Below, in pieces: positions 7,115-13,977 of a stretch of DNA of 14,621 nucleotides. Position 1 is the first letter of the stretch; the number at the start of each line of letters is the position of its first letter. The translations under genes and the position numbers were made by a program. Location: NCBI GenBank assembly GCA_028694275.1, contig JAQUTS010000027.1, positions 1 to 14,621 of the forward strand. Direction: 5' to 3'. Source of the DNA: Candidatus Gastranaerophilales bacterium (lineage in GTDB: Bacteria; Cyanobacteriota; Vampirovibrionia; Gastranaerophilales; CAJFVJ01). The notes under the pieces are model-generated. The model did no database searches and had not been told where the DNA came from. It saw only the letters and a program-made list of their open reading frames with translations.

Positions 7115-7375
7115 CTAAAATGTCTTTTTGCACCTTGGGCACCTGATAGCTGTACCATCGGCCTTCATCCCGCAAAAAGCGCATTGTTTATATGTTTTGC
7201 CTTTTGTTTGTTTATATTCTTGGGGACGATTTTTCCAAAATTCCCAAATTTTGCCACCTGAAAAAATCAAAATAAAAGGCAGAAATAAAAAACTTACCAT
7301 CTTAAATAAAAGCAAGATAAAAAACATTAAAAAAAGTGTGATAAGACATCCTGAGAGTCGAAAATTTATAAACAT
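7115..7375 (-). CDS. Small membrane protein with C-terminal zinc ribbon
   Basis: The 86-residue product has one long or two short hydrophobic segments at residues 8-40 (LSGCLITLFLMFFILLLF, then VSFLFLPFILIFSGG). A basic linker follows, then a zinc-ribbon half-site pair, C65-x2-C68 and C79-x2-C82 (CAFCGMKADGTAIRCPRCKK). Such treble-clef or rubredoxin-like knuckles bind one zinc and often mediate protein or nucleic-acid contacts. The ribbon probably faces the cytoplasm. The start codon lies 1 bp after the formyltransferase stop, and a weak SD (AGAGAAAG) falls in the last codons of that gene, so the two are probably co-transcribed and coupled. No family name can be given. Confidence 0.72.
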   Translation of the reverse strand: MFINFRLSGCLITLFLMFFILLLFKMVSFLFLPFILIFSGGKIWEFWKNRPQEYKQTKGKTYKQCAFCGMKADGTAIRCPRCKKTF

Positions 7376-7376
7376 A

Positions 7377-8333
7377 TTAAACTTTCTCTAAAAAGTCACC
7401 TACTTTTATTTTACTTCTAATATAGATTTTGCCAAATAAAAACCCCATAAAACCAAACACTTCGGGTTTTTCAAACAAAACACCATGCCCTGATAAGCCT
7501 GTAGAAATAATAAGCGATGACCCCTTTTTAAAAGTCACCATACCCGGCGGAAGGTTTTCTTCAATATCGACTACCTTGGCAGAATTTACCTGAAGAATAT
7601 TTCTTTTATGCATCAAAAAACAATGTTGCCAAGGATTCATAGCCCTTATTTGATCATAAATTCGATAAGCACTTTGCTCCCAATTAATAATAGTATCGTG
7701 CAATTTTATTCTGGGATAATACGAAGACAATTTTTCATCCTGTACCAATGGCATTGTCGTGCCTTCATTCAAACCGTCAAGAAGCTCTTTGACCATTTGC
7801 CTTGCGGTGAAAACACATTTATTTCGCAAAGAACCGCCTGTATCATCGGGCGTAATATCCACTTTTTGCTGCATTAAAACAGGGCCTCGATCAAGTTTCT
7901 CACTAATAAGATGAAAAGTAACCCCTGTTTGTGTTTCACCGTTGCGGATAGTTTCAAGATAAGGATTTGGCCCTCTATATTTAGGCAGAAGAGACGGATG
8001 AGTATTTACACTTGCAACACGAGGCATATTGATGATTTTGGGCTCTAAAACCTCACCCCAGGACCCTACCAAAATCACATCAGGATGCAGCTTAAATGCT
8101 TTTTTAAAAAATTCTTCACTATTAATACTTTTGGCTTTTATTTCTTTTATTTTGTATTTTTTTGCCAAAACAAAAAATTCTTCCGCATTAAAAACATCTT
8201 TCAAAAATCTTTTAACAGGGCTCAAAGTCACTCTGTCATGACGAAAAATCCCGACAACTTCATGACCTGATTCTAATACTCCCAAGAGCAAAGAAGCTGC
8301 CATTTCACCATAACCTGCTATGATAACCCTCAA
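7377..8333 (-). CDS. Fmt-like formyltransferase (10-formyl-THF dependent)
   Basis: This 318-residue protein has both domains of the methionyl-tRNA formyltransferase family. The N-terminal Rossmann-like part begins RVIIAGYGEMAASLLLGVLE. The catalytic triad of the family is visible as N110, H112 (SVNTHPSLLPKYRGPNP) and D148 (LDRGPVLMQQ). The C-terminal domain starts near 205 with YYPRIKLHDTIINWEQSAYR, as in Fmt. The opening resembles ArnA- or sugar-formyltransferase-type enzymes more than typical Fmt (MGTPEFA), so either fMet-tRNA synthesis or formylation of an amino-sugar is possible. The start is TTG at 8333, fixed by a strong SD (AGGAG) 7 nt upstream; no in-frame ATG fits. A sigma-70-type promoter lies directly upstream. 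The zinc-ribbon gene follows by 1 bp. Confidence 0.85.
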   Translation of the reverse strand: MRVIIAGYGEMAASLLLGVLESGHEVVGIFRHDRVTLSPVKRFLKDVFNAEEFFVLAKKYKIKEIKAKSINSEEFFKKAFKLHPDVILVGSWGEVLEPKIINMPRVASVNTHPSLLPKYRGPNPYLETIRNGETQTGVTFHLISEKLDRGPVLMQQKVDITPDDTGGSLRNKCVFTARQMVKELLDGLNEGTTMPLVQDEKLSSYYPRIKLHDTIINWEQSAYRIYDQIRAMNPWQHCFLMHKRNILQVNSAKVVDIEENLPPGMVTFKKGSSLIISTGLSGHGVLFEKPEVFGFMGFLFGKIYIRSKIKVGDFLEKV

Positions 8334-8363
8334 AATAAAACTCCTGTTTTGTTTTTCACATTA

Positions 8364-8393
8364 ATTATATAACTATTTTTGCAAATATCACAA
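8364..8393 (-). promoter_or_regulatory. Sigma-70-type promoter of the formyltransferase gene
   Basis: On the minus strand, -35 TTGTGA (8393-8388) and -10 TATAAT (8369-8364) are separated by 18 bp. The -10 is a perfect match and the -35 matches four of six. Transcription would start near 8357, giving a leader of about 24 nt that includes the AGGAG SD before the TTG start. Confidence 0.6.
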
Positions 8394-8395
8394 TC

Positions 8396-9169
8396 CTATT
8401 TGTAGTCCAAAAACAAATTAGTAAATTCAAAATCATCATAATCAACATAATCACGCTGAGTTTGATTTGTACCAGCCATTATTTTGACCACGTTTTTTCC
8501 GTTTTGGCGAACAAAAGTTTTTGGAATTAAAATTCTTTGATTATCCCCGTTTATTTTAAGATTAGCCACCTGATTAGAATTGAAAAACACCTTAACCGCA
8601 GAACCATAAGCATCATTTACCCTGCTTTGGCCAAGACGTCGCGCTTCTTTTGTATCAACGCCGATAAGTGATCCTATTGTAAGATGAAGGGTCTCATTTG
8701 GGCCGAGGTTTTTGACCATAAAAGATTTTTCATAAGAAGTACCTACACTTCTTCCCCTAAAATCCCCGGCGTTAGCAGAATGCTCAGAATAAGAATTGTC
8801 CCCCAGATGAAATGTATCTGATTCTATCGCAATTTTTTTGGCGGACTCTTCTGTAATCACAAGATGGAAAGGCTCTTTGCCATATGATTTTACCGTCAAA
8901 GAAAAAGGCTCATATCCTTTTTTCTTCACCGTCAACACAAATGGCGGAGCGAATTTTTTAGGGATTTCAAAATTTCCCGCTGAATCTGTTGTCGTTGAAT
9001 AGTTTTTTGATGGCACGGCCACTTGAGCGTTAGAAACCCCAAGACCTTCAAGATTTGAAACCGTGTTCATCTTCAAAAGTTCCTGACGCTCAACACCACC
9101 CTTCAACTGAAGGGCAAAACAGGGTAAACAACTCAAACTCAAAAAAAGTATAATAACCGTTTTTATCAT
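8396..9169 (-). CDS. Secreted protein with carboxypeptidase-regulatory-like domain
   Basis: The 257-residue product has a signal peptide (MIKTVIILFLSLSCLPCFA). The two cysteines in it do not form a proper lipobox, so it is probably released into the periplasm. Residues 40-105 look like a CarboxypepD_reg or CNA-B-type beta-sandwich: GVSNAQVAV, then STTTDSAGNFEIP and FVLTVKKKGYEPFSLTV, the usual (T/S)-(T/D)-x-x-G-x-F/Y plus KKGY arrangement. Residues 115-257 are also beta-rich (SYEKSFMVKNLGPNETLHLT and VKVFFNSNQVANLKINGDNQ), suggesting a second sandwich, possibly a carbohydrate- or protein-binding jelly roll. No catalytic motif is seen. The SD is weak (GAAG near the ATG). The role is unknown; surface binding or envelope structure is a guess. 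Confidence 0.75.
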   Translation of the reverse strand: MIKTVIILFLSLSCLPCFALQLKGGVERQELLKMNTVSNLEGLGVSNAQVAVPSKNYSTTTDSAGNFEIPKKFAPPFVLTVKKKGYEPFSLTVKSYGKEPFHLVITEESAKKIAIESDTFHLGDNSYSEHSANAGDFRGRSVGTSYEKSFMVKNLGPNETLHLTIGSLIGVDTKEARRLGQSRVNDAYGSAVKVFFNSNQVANLKINGDNQRILIPKTFVRQNGKNVVKIMAGTNQTQRDYVDYDDFEFTNLFLDYK

Positions 9170-9194
9170 ACTTCAATTAAAAACTGTTTCAGCG

Positions 9195-9215
9195 ACTTTC
9201 TCATGCGAAGAAAGT
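9195..9215. repeat. Inverted repeat in the leader of the secreted protein gene
   Basis: ACTTTCT (9195-9201) and AGAAAGT (9209-9215) form a perfect 7-bp inverted repeat around a 7-nt loop. It lies between folE2 and the secreted protein gene. No T-run follows on either strand, so it is not a standard terminator; it may be a leader hairpin or a protein-binding site. Confidence 0.4.
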
Positions 9216-9244
9216 AGTAGGAATTTTATAACCAAAAAGGACTA

Positions 9245-10039
9245 CTAAAAAGTACCTTCTTCTTGAAAAGCCCAAGCACTGTGGTTGTGAATACTTTCAA
9301 AAGCTTCGCATTCAACTTCAAACCAATTTACGCCTGATTTTTTGCGAAGCTTCAAAATCACATCGCGAATTACATCTTCGACAAATTTTGGATTTTGGTA
9401 TGCAAGTTCTGTCACAAATTTTTCATCTTCACGCTTCAGCAGAGGATAAACGGGACTCGAACCGCAACTTTCGATTAATTCTACAAGATCTTCTATCCAA
9501 AAAATATCGCTCTCAGGATAGCTAAGACGCACATGCACGACAGCTCTTTGATTATGTGCCCCAAAATCTGATATTTCTTTGCTGCAAGGGCAAAGTGTTG
9601 TCAAAGGAACTTTAACCCCCAAAACAAACTTGTAATCTGTACCGTCCATAACACCTTCAAATGAACAATCATAACCCATAGGACAAACCTGAGCACTAAT
9701 GGGTGCTTTTTTGTCTATGAAATATTTAAAATTGAATCTGACTTCTGCCGATTTGGCATCAAGGCGATGAAGAATATCTTGAAGACAACCTTGTATATCT
9801 TGTCCGAGAAGGTTTTTTTGTCCCCATTCATTCAAAACCTCAATGAATCTGGACATATGAGTCCCTTTATAATGACGCGGAAGTGAAACACTCATTCGCG
9901 CTTTTGCTCTGACTGTTTGGTCTTGGGCATTTTTGCGCTGAATAATTAGCGGGATCTCGACATCTTTCACGCCGACTTTTTGAATATCCACACCTCTTGT
10001 GTCTTCTAAATTTTGAATATCTTTTAAACTTGTTTCCAT
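9245..10039 (-). CDS. folE2: GTP cyclohydrolase IB (FolE2)
   Basis: FolE2 converts GTP to 7,8-dihydroneopterin triphosphate, the first step towards tetrahydrofolate and queuosine-type modified bases. It is the family that does not depend strictly on zinc, unlike FolE. The 264-residue length is typical. Family marks are TRGVDIQKVGVKDVEIPL at 14-31, MSVSLPRHYKGTHMSRF at 49-65, the active-site cysteine region TTLCPCSKEISDFGAHNQR (C150, C152), E211 in a C-terminal helix region, and IHNHSAWA at 250-257. The ATG at 10039 has no SD, and a terminator hairpin ends only about 16 nt upstream. A TAAAAT box at 10051-10046 would place the transcript start almost at the ATG, so the mRNA may be leaderless (inference). 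No Zur-like operator was seen. Confidence 0.95.
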   Translation of the reverse strand: METSLKDIQNLEDTRGVDIQKVGVKDVEIPLIIQRKNAQDQTVRAKARMSVSLPRHYKGTHMSRFIEVLNEWGQKNLLGQDIQGCLQDILHRLDAKSAEVRFNFKYFIDKKAPISAQVCPMGYDCSFEGVMDGTDYKFVLGVKVPLTTLCPCSKEISDFGAHNQRAVVHVRLSYPESDIFWIEDLVELIESCGSSPVYPLLKREDEKFVTELAYQNPKFVEDVIRDVILKLRKKSGVNWFEVECEAFESIHNHSAWAFQEEGTF

Positions 10040-10055
10040 AATGAAATTTTAACAT

Positions 10056-10082
10056 AAAAAGGCGGCAAGAATTCTTACCGCC
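10056..10082 (-). terminator. Rho-independent terminator after the HU gene
   Basis: On the minus strand the RNA forms GGCGGUAAG-AAUU-CUUGCCGCC, a 9-bp stem containing one U-G pair, followed by five U residues. It lies about 47 nt after the HU stop codon and just before folE2. On the plus strand the same pair is a C-A mismatch, so the element is oriented to stop HU transcription. Confidence 0.82.
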
Positions 10083-10128
10083 CTTTACGAGATGAAAAAG
10101 AACTGTCCCAATCAGGACAAAAGAGATG

Positions 10129-10404
10129 TTATGAGTTAGCAAGCTCTTTGAATTTTTTCCCTGCAGAAAAAGCCGGGACTTTTTTAGCAGGAATATGAAT
10201 TTCGCTTCCGTTTTGAGGGTTGCGTCCTGTTCTTGCGGCTCTATGGCGCAATTCAAAAGTACCAAAACCCACCAAAATAACTTTTTTCCCTTTAGCTACT
10301 GATTTTTCTATAGTTTCTAAGGTCAAATTAATAACTTCGGATGCCAATTTTTGTGAAATACGCGTCTTTTTAGAGACCTCTTTCACTAAATCTTCTTTAT
10401 TCAT
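10129..10404 (-). CDS. HU-family DNA-binding protein
   Basis: HU proteins are small dimeric nucleoid proteins that bend DNA. The 91-residue product matches the family along its full length: MNKEDLVKEVSKKTRISQK at the start, GKKVILVGFGTFELRHRAAR (the body of the fold), then GRNPQNGSEIHIPAKKVPAF with the proline-tipped arm (RNP) that intercalates into DNA, and the terminal helix SAGKKFKELANS. IHF would be the alternative, but the sequence is HU-like and a single-gene homodimer is likely. The SD, GGAGG, is 7 nt from the ATG. A promoter with a perfect -10 lies about 35 bp upstream, and a terminator follows, so the gene is a single unit. Confidence 0.96.
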   Translation of the reverse strand: MNKEDLVKEVSKKTRISQKLASEVINLTLETIEKSVAKGKKVILVGFGTFELRHRAARTGRNPQNGSEIHIPAKKVPAFSAGKKFKELANS

Positions 10405-10438
10405 AGTAAAACCTCCGTTTTCAATTGCTACAAGTTAA

Positions 10439-10465
10439 ATTATATCTACTTTTAAAGGAATACAA
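10439..10465 (-). promoter_or_regulatory. Promoter of the HU gene
   Basis: On the minus strand, TATAAT at 10444-10439 is a perfect -10. TTGTAT at 10465-10460 may be the -35 with a short 15-bp spacer, a weak match. The box is 34 bp upstream of the HU start, a normal leader length. Confidence 0.5.
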
Positions 10466-10548
10466 GCCTTCTAGTCGGGTAGAGATTTATTGCCTAAATG
10501 AATTAATCCGCAAATCAAAAACAAGCAACAATACGCATATAAACCATT

Positions 10549-10579
10549 ATTATGAAATAGCTTATAATCATTTCATAAT
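10549..10579. repeat. Operator-like inverted repeat upstream of the flippase-like gene
   Basis: ATTATGAAAT (10549-10558) and ATTTCATAAT (10570-10579) are perfect 10-bp inverted arms around an 11-nt spacer that itself contains TATAAT. The right arm ends 1 bp before the -35 box of the plus-strand gene. A run of T follows on the plus strand, so it could also form a weak terminator, but no upstream plus-strand gene exists to terminate. Confidence 0.5.
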
Positions 10580-10580
10580 T

Positions 10581-10608
10581 TTTTCATGCCTGTATTTTTA
10601 TGTATAAT
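10581..10608 (+). promoter_or_regulatory. Promoter of the LPG-synthase-like membrane protein gene
   Basis: TTTTCA (10581-10586) and TATAAT (10603-10608) are separated by 16 bp. The -10 is perfect and the -35 matches four of six. The transcript would have a leader of about 25 nt holding the AAGG SD at 7 nt from the ATG. Confidence 0.55.
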
Positions 10609-10640
10609 TGCTAATGAAAAGACATTTTTAAGGTTATTTT

Positions 10641-11678
10641 ATGAAAATCAAAATCAAAAAACGCTATATCGGAGCGATTGTAAGTTTAATTTTGTTATTT
10701 TTTATTTTTCAAAAAATGGATTTCCAAAAAATCTGGGAGCACTTACAACAATTTGACCTTAAAAGACTGCTTATTGCTATTCCTGTCTACTTTGTAGGAT
10801 ATCTGCTCAGAGCCAAAAGATGGAAAACTCTCATGCTCAATTTGCCTCAGCTTCGCTCTATGACTTTGATGGGCATCACATTAATCGGCTATGCCGTCAA
10901 TTGTTTTATGCCGGCGCGTGCAGGGGATTTTTACAGAGCACACTTGGCCGGAAGCACCTTTGATATCAGCCGTATTAGTGTCGTAAGTTCGATTCTCTTG
11001 GAGAGAATCCTTGATGGAATAGTTGTTTTTGGATTTTTGGTCTTTGTGATGATATTTTTCTTCCATCAGCCATGGCTTTATCATGTTGCGATTTCATCAG
11101 GTTTGATTTTCTTTGGTGTGTTCGGATTTATTTATTGGATAATCAAATTCGGCAATGTCGAAGATTTATTTCGCAAAATTACAATCTTGTGCAAAAAATA
11201 CGGACTTCCTACTCGCTTTGTCAATACAATGAGACAAGGAACAAAACATATAGCATCATTTATCAACGGTTTTGAAGTATTAAATAACCCAAAATGCCTT
11301 GCAAATTCATTTTTGCTCACAATAGCCCTTTGGACGGTTGAGAGTATTTTCTTATTTATCATAATTAACGGCTTTGGATTGCATTTTAGCTATGCTGCGG
11401 CTGTATTTTTACTTTGTTTAACTGTTTTCAGCTCAATGGTACCGTCTTTGTCCGTACATACAGGTCCTTATCAATGTGCATTTATTTTGGCACTTGATGC
11501 CTTTGGCGTAAACAAAGAAATGGCAATAGCAATGGCCTTTGTAACGCAGATTATAATTATTTCTTTTGTTTCGATTTCAGGACTTTTTTATATGTTTAGA
11601 TACCATATCAAGCTCAAACAAATTCAACAAGAATTCGACGAGCAAGATTCTCTTGATGAAATCGAAGTCGAAGCTTAA
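10641..11678 (+). CDS. LPG-synthase TM-type membrane protein (YbhN/UPF0104-like)
   Basis: This 345-residue multi-pass inner-membrane protein belongs to the family of the transmembrane half of lysylphosphatidylglycerol synthase (MprF flippase, YbhN, AglD relatives), which is linked to lipid or polyprenyl-glycan handling. Hydrophobic segments occur near residues 10-25, 42-58, 75-92, 115-142, 148-168, 222-245, 250-275 and 295-320. Family motifs are YLLRAKRWKTLM (54-65), NCFMPARAGDFYRA (87-100), ERILDGIVVF (121-130) and VPSLSVHTGPYQCAF (267-281). The C-terminus is an acidic cytoplasmic tail. There is no attached aminoacyl-transferase domain, so it would not make lysyl-PG alone. The SD, AAGG, is 7 nt from the ATG, behind a promoter and a palindrome. 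The exact substrate cannot be told. Confidence 0.88.
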   Translation: MKIKIKKRYIGAIVSLILLFFIFQKMDFQKIWEHLQQFDLKRLLIAIPVYFVGYLLRAKRWKTLMLNLPQLRSMTLMGITLIGYAVNCFMPARAGDFYRAHLAGSTFDISRISVVSSILLERILDGIVVFGFLVFVMIFFFHQPWLYHVAISSGLIFFGVFGFIYWIIKFGNVEDLFRKITILCKKYGLPTRFVNTMRQGTKHIASFINGFEVLNNPKCLANSFLLTIALWTVESIFLFIIINGFGLHFSYAAAVFLLCLTVFSSMVPSLSVHTGPYQCAFILALDAFGVNKEMAIAMAFVTQIIIISFVSISGLFYMFRYHIKLKQIQQEFDEQDSLDEIEVEA

Positions 11679-11731
11679 AAATTTTCATAAAAATAGCATT
11701 GATTATATTCAACAATATTAAAAGCGTTTTT

Positions 11732-11866
11732 ATGGACAACAAAAATATTATAAAAGAACAGCTTGAATACCTCAAACTTAACATTGAAATATTAGAGCTT
11801 TCAATGTTAAGTCTTAAAGAATTGGAAGACCACGAAATAATAACTTCTGAGGCTTTAACAAACTAA
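11732..11866 (+). CDS. Possible small protein of 44 residues containing a perfect hairpin
   Basis: An ATG at 11732 opens a frame ending at TAA 11864-11866: it begins MDNKNIIKEQLEYLKLNIEI and ends with a polar tail (ITSEALTN). The Leu/Ile spacing (L11, L14, I18, L21, L23, L26, L28, L31) suggests a single amphipathic or coiled-coil helix. It starts 53 bp after the flippase-like gene and overlaps the last 3 bases of convergent gatA (shared 11863-11865). The SD is weak. A 14-bp perfect inverted repeat (11776-11812) covers codons 15-27, so the base pattern could reflect an RNA structure rather than a protein. I do not recognise the peptide; the coding call is tentative. Confidence 0.45.
   Translation: MDNKNIIKEQLEYLKLNIEILELSMLSLKELEDHEIITSEALTN
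11776..11812. repeat. 14-bp perfect inverted repeat between convergent genes
   Basis: ACTTAACATTGAAA (11776-11789) and TTTCAATGTTAAGT (11799-11812) are exact reverse complements around a 9-nt spacer. The region lies downstream of both the flippase-like gene and gatA. No clean T-run follows on either strand, so it is not a textbook intrinsic terminator, although a bidirectional one or an mRNA 3'-end stabiliser would fit the site. Confidence 0.8.
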
Positions 11867-13326
11867 AGTTTAGCTATTTTATTAAAGTCATTTGCCTGTT
11901 CAAAACTATATGCAGCTTTAATCATAGTTTCTTCGCCCAAAATAGGAGCAATAAGCTGTAAGCCTATCGGCATACCGTCATTATCAAACCCGCAAGGAAT
12001 ACTCATCGCGGGAACCCCTGCTAAATTGGATGTAATTGTACAAATATCCATCAAATACATAGCCAAAGGATCAGATGATTTGGACCCTATATCAAAAGCT
12101 GTTGTAGGACAAGTCGGTGTCACCATCAAATCAACTTTTTCAAATACTTTATCGAAATCATTTTTGATAATTGTACGCAATTGCTGAGCTTTTTTATAAT
12201 AAGCATCATAATATCCTGAGCTCAAAGCGTACGTACCAAGCATAATACGGCGTTTTACTTCATCGCCGAAGCCTTCAGCTCTGGTTTTTTTGTACATTTC
12301 AATCAAAGATTCTGCTTCTTGCGTACGATAGCCGTATTTTACACCGTCAAAACGTGCAAGATTTGATGAAGCTTCAGCAGTTGCTAAAATATAATAAACT
12401 CCGATTGAATATTTAACATGCGGAATCGAAACTTCAACAATTTCAGCTCCCATCGCCTCATAACTTTTTAGAGCAGCTTCAATTGCAGCTTTCACTTCAG
12501 GCTGTGTACCTTCTGATAAAAGCTCCTTTACAAATCCTATTTTAAGCCCCTTTACATCGGTATTCAAAGCTTTTGAATAATCTGCAACAGGCAAATCAAT
12601 TGATGTTTGATCATTTTTGTCATGCCCTGCGATTGCACCTAAAAGCAAAGCCGCATCTTCAACATTACGTGCAAAAGGACCTATTTGATCCAAACTGCTG
12701 GCAAAAGCAATCAACCCGTAGCGAGAAACTCGGCCATATGTAGGTTTGATTCCGACAATCCCGCAAAAACTTGCAGGAAGACGTATACTTCCGCCTGTAT
12801 CTGAACCTAAAGCTAATGTGCTTTGGCATGCTGCAACAGCAGCCGCAGAACCACCTGATGAACCGCCAGGAACTTTATTCAAATTCCATGGGTTTTTAGT
12901 GGTTTTTGTTGCGGAATTTTCAGTTGAACTTCCCATCGCAAATTCATCAAGATTTGCCTTTCCCACAATCGGAATAAGGTTTTCGTTCAATTTTTCAACA
13001 ACTGTAGCATTATAAGGAGATTTAAAATTTGCCAAAATTTTACTGCTTGCAGTTGTAAAAGAATTTTTGGCGCACATATTATCTTTTAGGGCCAAAGGGA
13101 CACCTGCTAACAGGGGTAAATTTTCACCTTTTGAAATTTTTTCATCGACACATTTGGCTGTTTCATAGGCCAATTCTTTTGTTAAGGAGTTGAAAGACTC
13201 TACTTGAGGCTCTGTTTTTTCGATTCTTTCATAAGTCAAATCAAGTAATTCTTTTGCAGAAATTTCTTTAGCCAATAAGGCTTTTCTTTGCGCAGAAGCC
13301 GTCTTAAAAATCAAATCGTCTTTCAC
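11863..13326 (-). CDS. gatA: Glu/Asp-tRNA amidotransferase subunit A (GatA)
   Basis: GatA is the amidase subunit of GatCAB. It releases ammonia from glutamine so that misacylated Glu-tRNA(Gln), and often Asp-tRNA(Asn), can be amidated. The 487-residue length is standard. The amidase-signature catalytic triad is visible: K81 (GVPLALKDNM), S156 (VPGGSSGGSAAAVAA) and S180 (ALGSDTGGSIRLPASFCGI). The GIKPTYGRVSRYGLIAFASS stretch and the C-terminal NLAGVPAMSIPCGF and GLQLIAP segments are typical of GatA. The start is GTG at 13326, fixed by an AGGAG SD 7 nt upstream. gatB and gatC are not adjacent, so the operon is split. A promoter lies upstream. Other amidases are unlikely given the match over the full length. 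Confidence 0.95.
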   Translation of the reverse strand: MKDDLIFKTASAQRKALLAKEISAKELLDLTYERIEKTEPQVESFNSLTKELAYETAKCVDEKISKGENLPLLAGVPLALKDNMCAKNSFTTASSKILANFKSPYNATVVEKLNENLIPIVGKANLDEFAMGSSTENSATKTTKNPWNLNKVPGGSSGGSAAAVAACQSTLALGSDTGGSIRLPASFCGIVGIKPTYGRVSRYGLIAFASSLDQIGPFARNVEDAALLLGAIAGHDKNDQTSIDLPVADYSKALNTDVKGLKIGFVKELLSEGTQPEVKAAIEAALKSYEAMGAEIVEVSIPHVKYSIGVYYILATAEASSNLARFDGVKYGYRTQEAESLIEMYKKTRAEGFGDEVKRRIMLGTYALSSGYYDAYYKKAQQLRTIIKNDFDKVFEKVDLMVTPTCPTTAFDIGSKSSDPLAMYLMDICTITSNLAGVPAMSIPCGFDNDGMPIGLQLIAPILGEETMIKAAYSFEQANDFNKIAKL

Positions 13327-13403
13327 TATATTTCTCCTGGAACTCTATTGTGCTTTTAATCACGTATCAAAATAAGGACTAAAAACTCTCTTGTTTGCTT
13401 CTT

Positions 13404-13432
13404 ATTATACTACGAAATTTTTATCTCTTCAT
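13404..13432 (-). promoter_or_regulatory. Probable promoter of gatA
   Basis: TATAAT at 13409-13404 on the minus strand is a perfect -10. ATGAAG at 13432-13427, 17 bp away, is a poor -35. The leader to the GTG start would be about 70 nt. Confidence 0.45.
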
Positions 13433-13468
13433 GTTTTGTAACACTTTGAAAACATTCTCCCGCAAAAG

Positions 13469-13494
13469 AAAAACCCTTCTTAAAACAAGAAGGG
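13469..13494 (-). terminator. Rho-independent terminator after the 103-aa orphan gene
   Basis: On the minus strand, CCCTTCTT (13494-13487) and AAGAAGGG (13481-13474) pair in an 8-bp stem around a 5-nt loop (GTTTT), followed by TTTTT. It lies about 55 nt past the stop of the 103-residue gene and just before the gatA promoter, so it separates the two units. Confidence 0.85.
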
Positions 13495-13549
13495 AATAAA
13501 AATTTTGCATTAAACTTTAAGTAGAAATATGTTTTTGTAGAATTTTAAT

Positions 13550-13861
13550 TTATCGCCTCAACATCAAACTCGATAGCGATGTTCTGAGGTCGATTTTTTT
13601 CAAATCTTTAAAGGTTTCTTTGGTCATCTCCCTTATAACCGTATGCAAAGGAAGATTATCTATATGCTCAAAGGCTATATAGGTCGGATCTTTTGAGTTT
13701 TCAAATGTCATTCGCCTATCAGGATTCGAAAAATAACTGAATTCCAGTATGTTGCCATCGGATCCTTGTCGTCTTCGTCTTATAGGTCTATATTGGTTTT
13801 GACCGGCGTGTGAAAAATTCCCAGAGGAACTGCCGGGCTTCATCGCTAATGCTGTAGCCAT
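13550..13861 (-). CDS. Hypothetical protein, 103 residues, Arg-rich
   Basis: I do not recognise this protein. It has a flexible, Ser/Gly/Asn-rich N-terminus (MATALAMKPGSSSGNFSHAG) with a basic run RPIRRRRQ at 26-32. A short beta-like stretch follows (NILEFSYFSN, then MTFENSKDPTYIAFEHIDN), and the C-terminal helix FKDLKKIDLRTSLSSLMLRR is amphipathic and basic. There is no signal peptide, cysteine or membrane segment. The SD is AGAGAG, 7-8 nt from the ATG. The gene has its own intrinsic terminator and a long 5' leader region, so it appears to be a separately regulated single unit. The basic patches would suit nucleic-acid or acidic-protein contact, but that is a guess. Confidence 0.65.
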   Translation of the reverse strand: MATALAMKPGSSSGNFSHAGQNQYRPIRRRRQGSDGNILEFSYFSNPDRRMTFENSKDPTYIAFEHIDNLPLHTVIREMTKETFKDLKKIDLRTSLSSLMLRR

Positions 13862-13977
13862 TTTGTAACTCTCTCTAATTCTTATTTCTCTACTAATACG
13901 TGTTTAAATGCATAGACTAATCCGTTAATTTGGATAGTTGGTTTATGGGGTTTTAGGTTCTCTCTTTTTCTCTCTTA

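Noticed and set aside
10036..10060. Zur operator upstream of folE2
   Set aside because: folE2 is often Zur-controlled, but no palindromic TGATAATNATTATCA- or TGTTATA-like site is present.
9867..10265. 132-codon minus-strand frame across the HU/folE2 junction
   Set aside because: It overlaps two well-supported genes in another frame, crosses a terminator and looks like no protein family.
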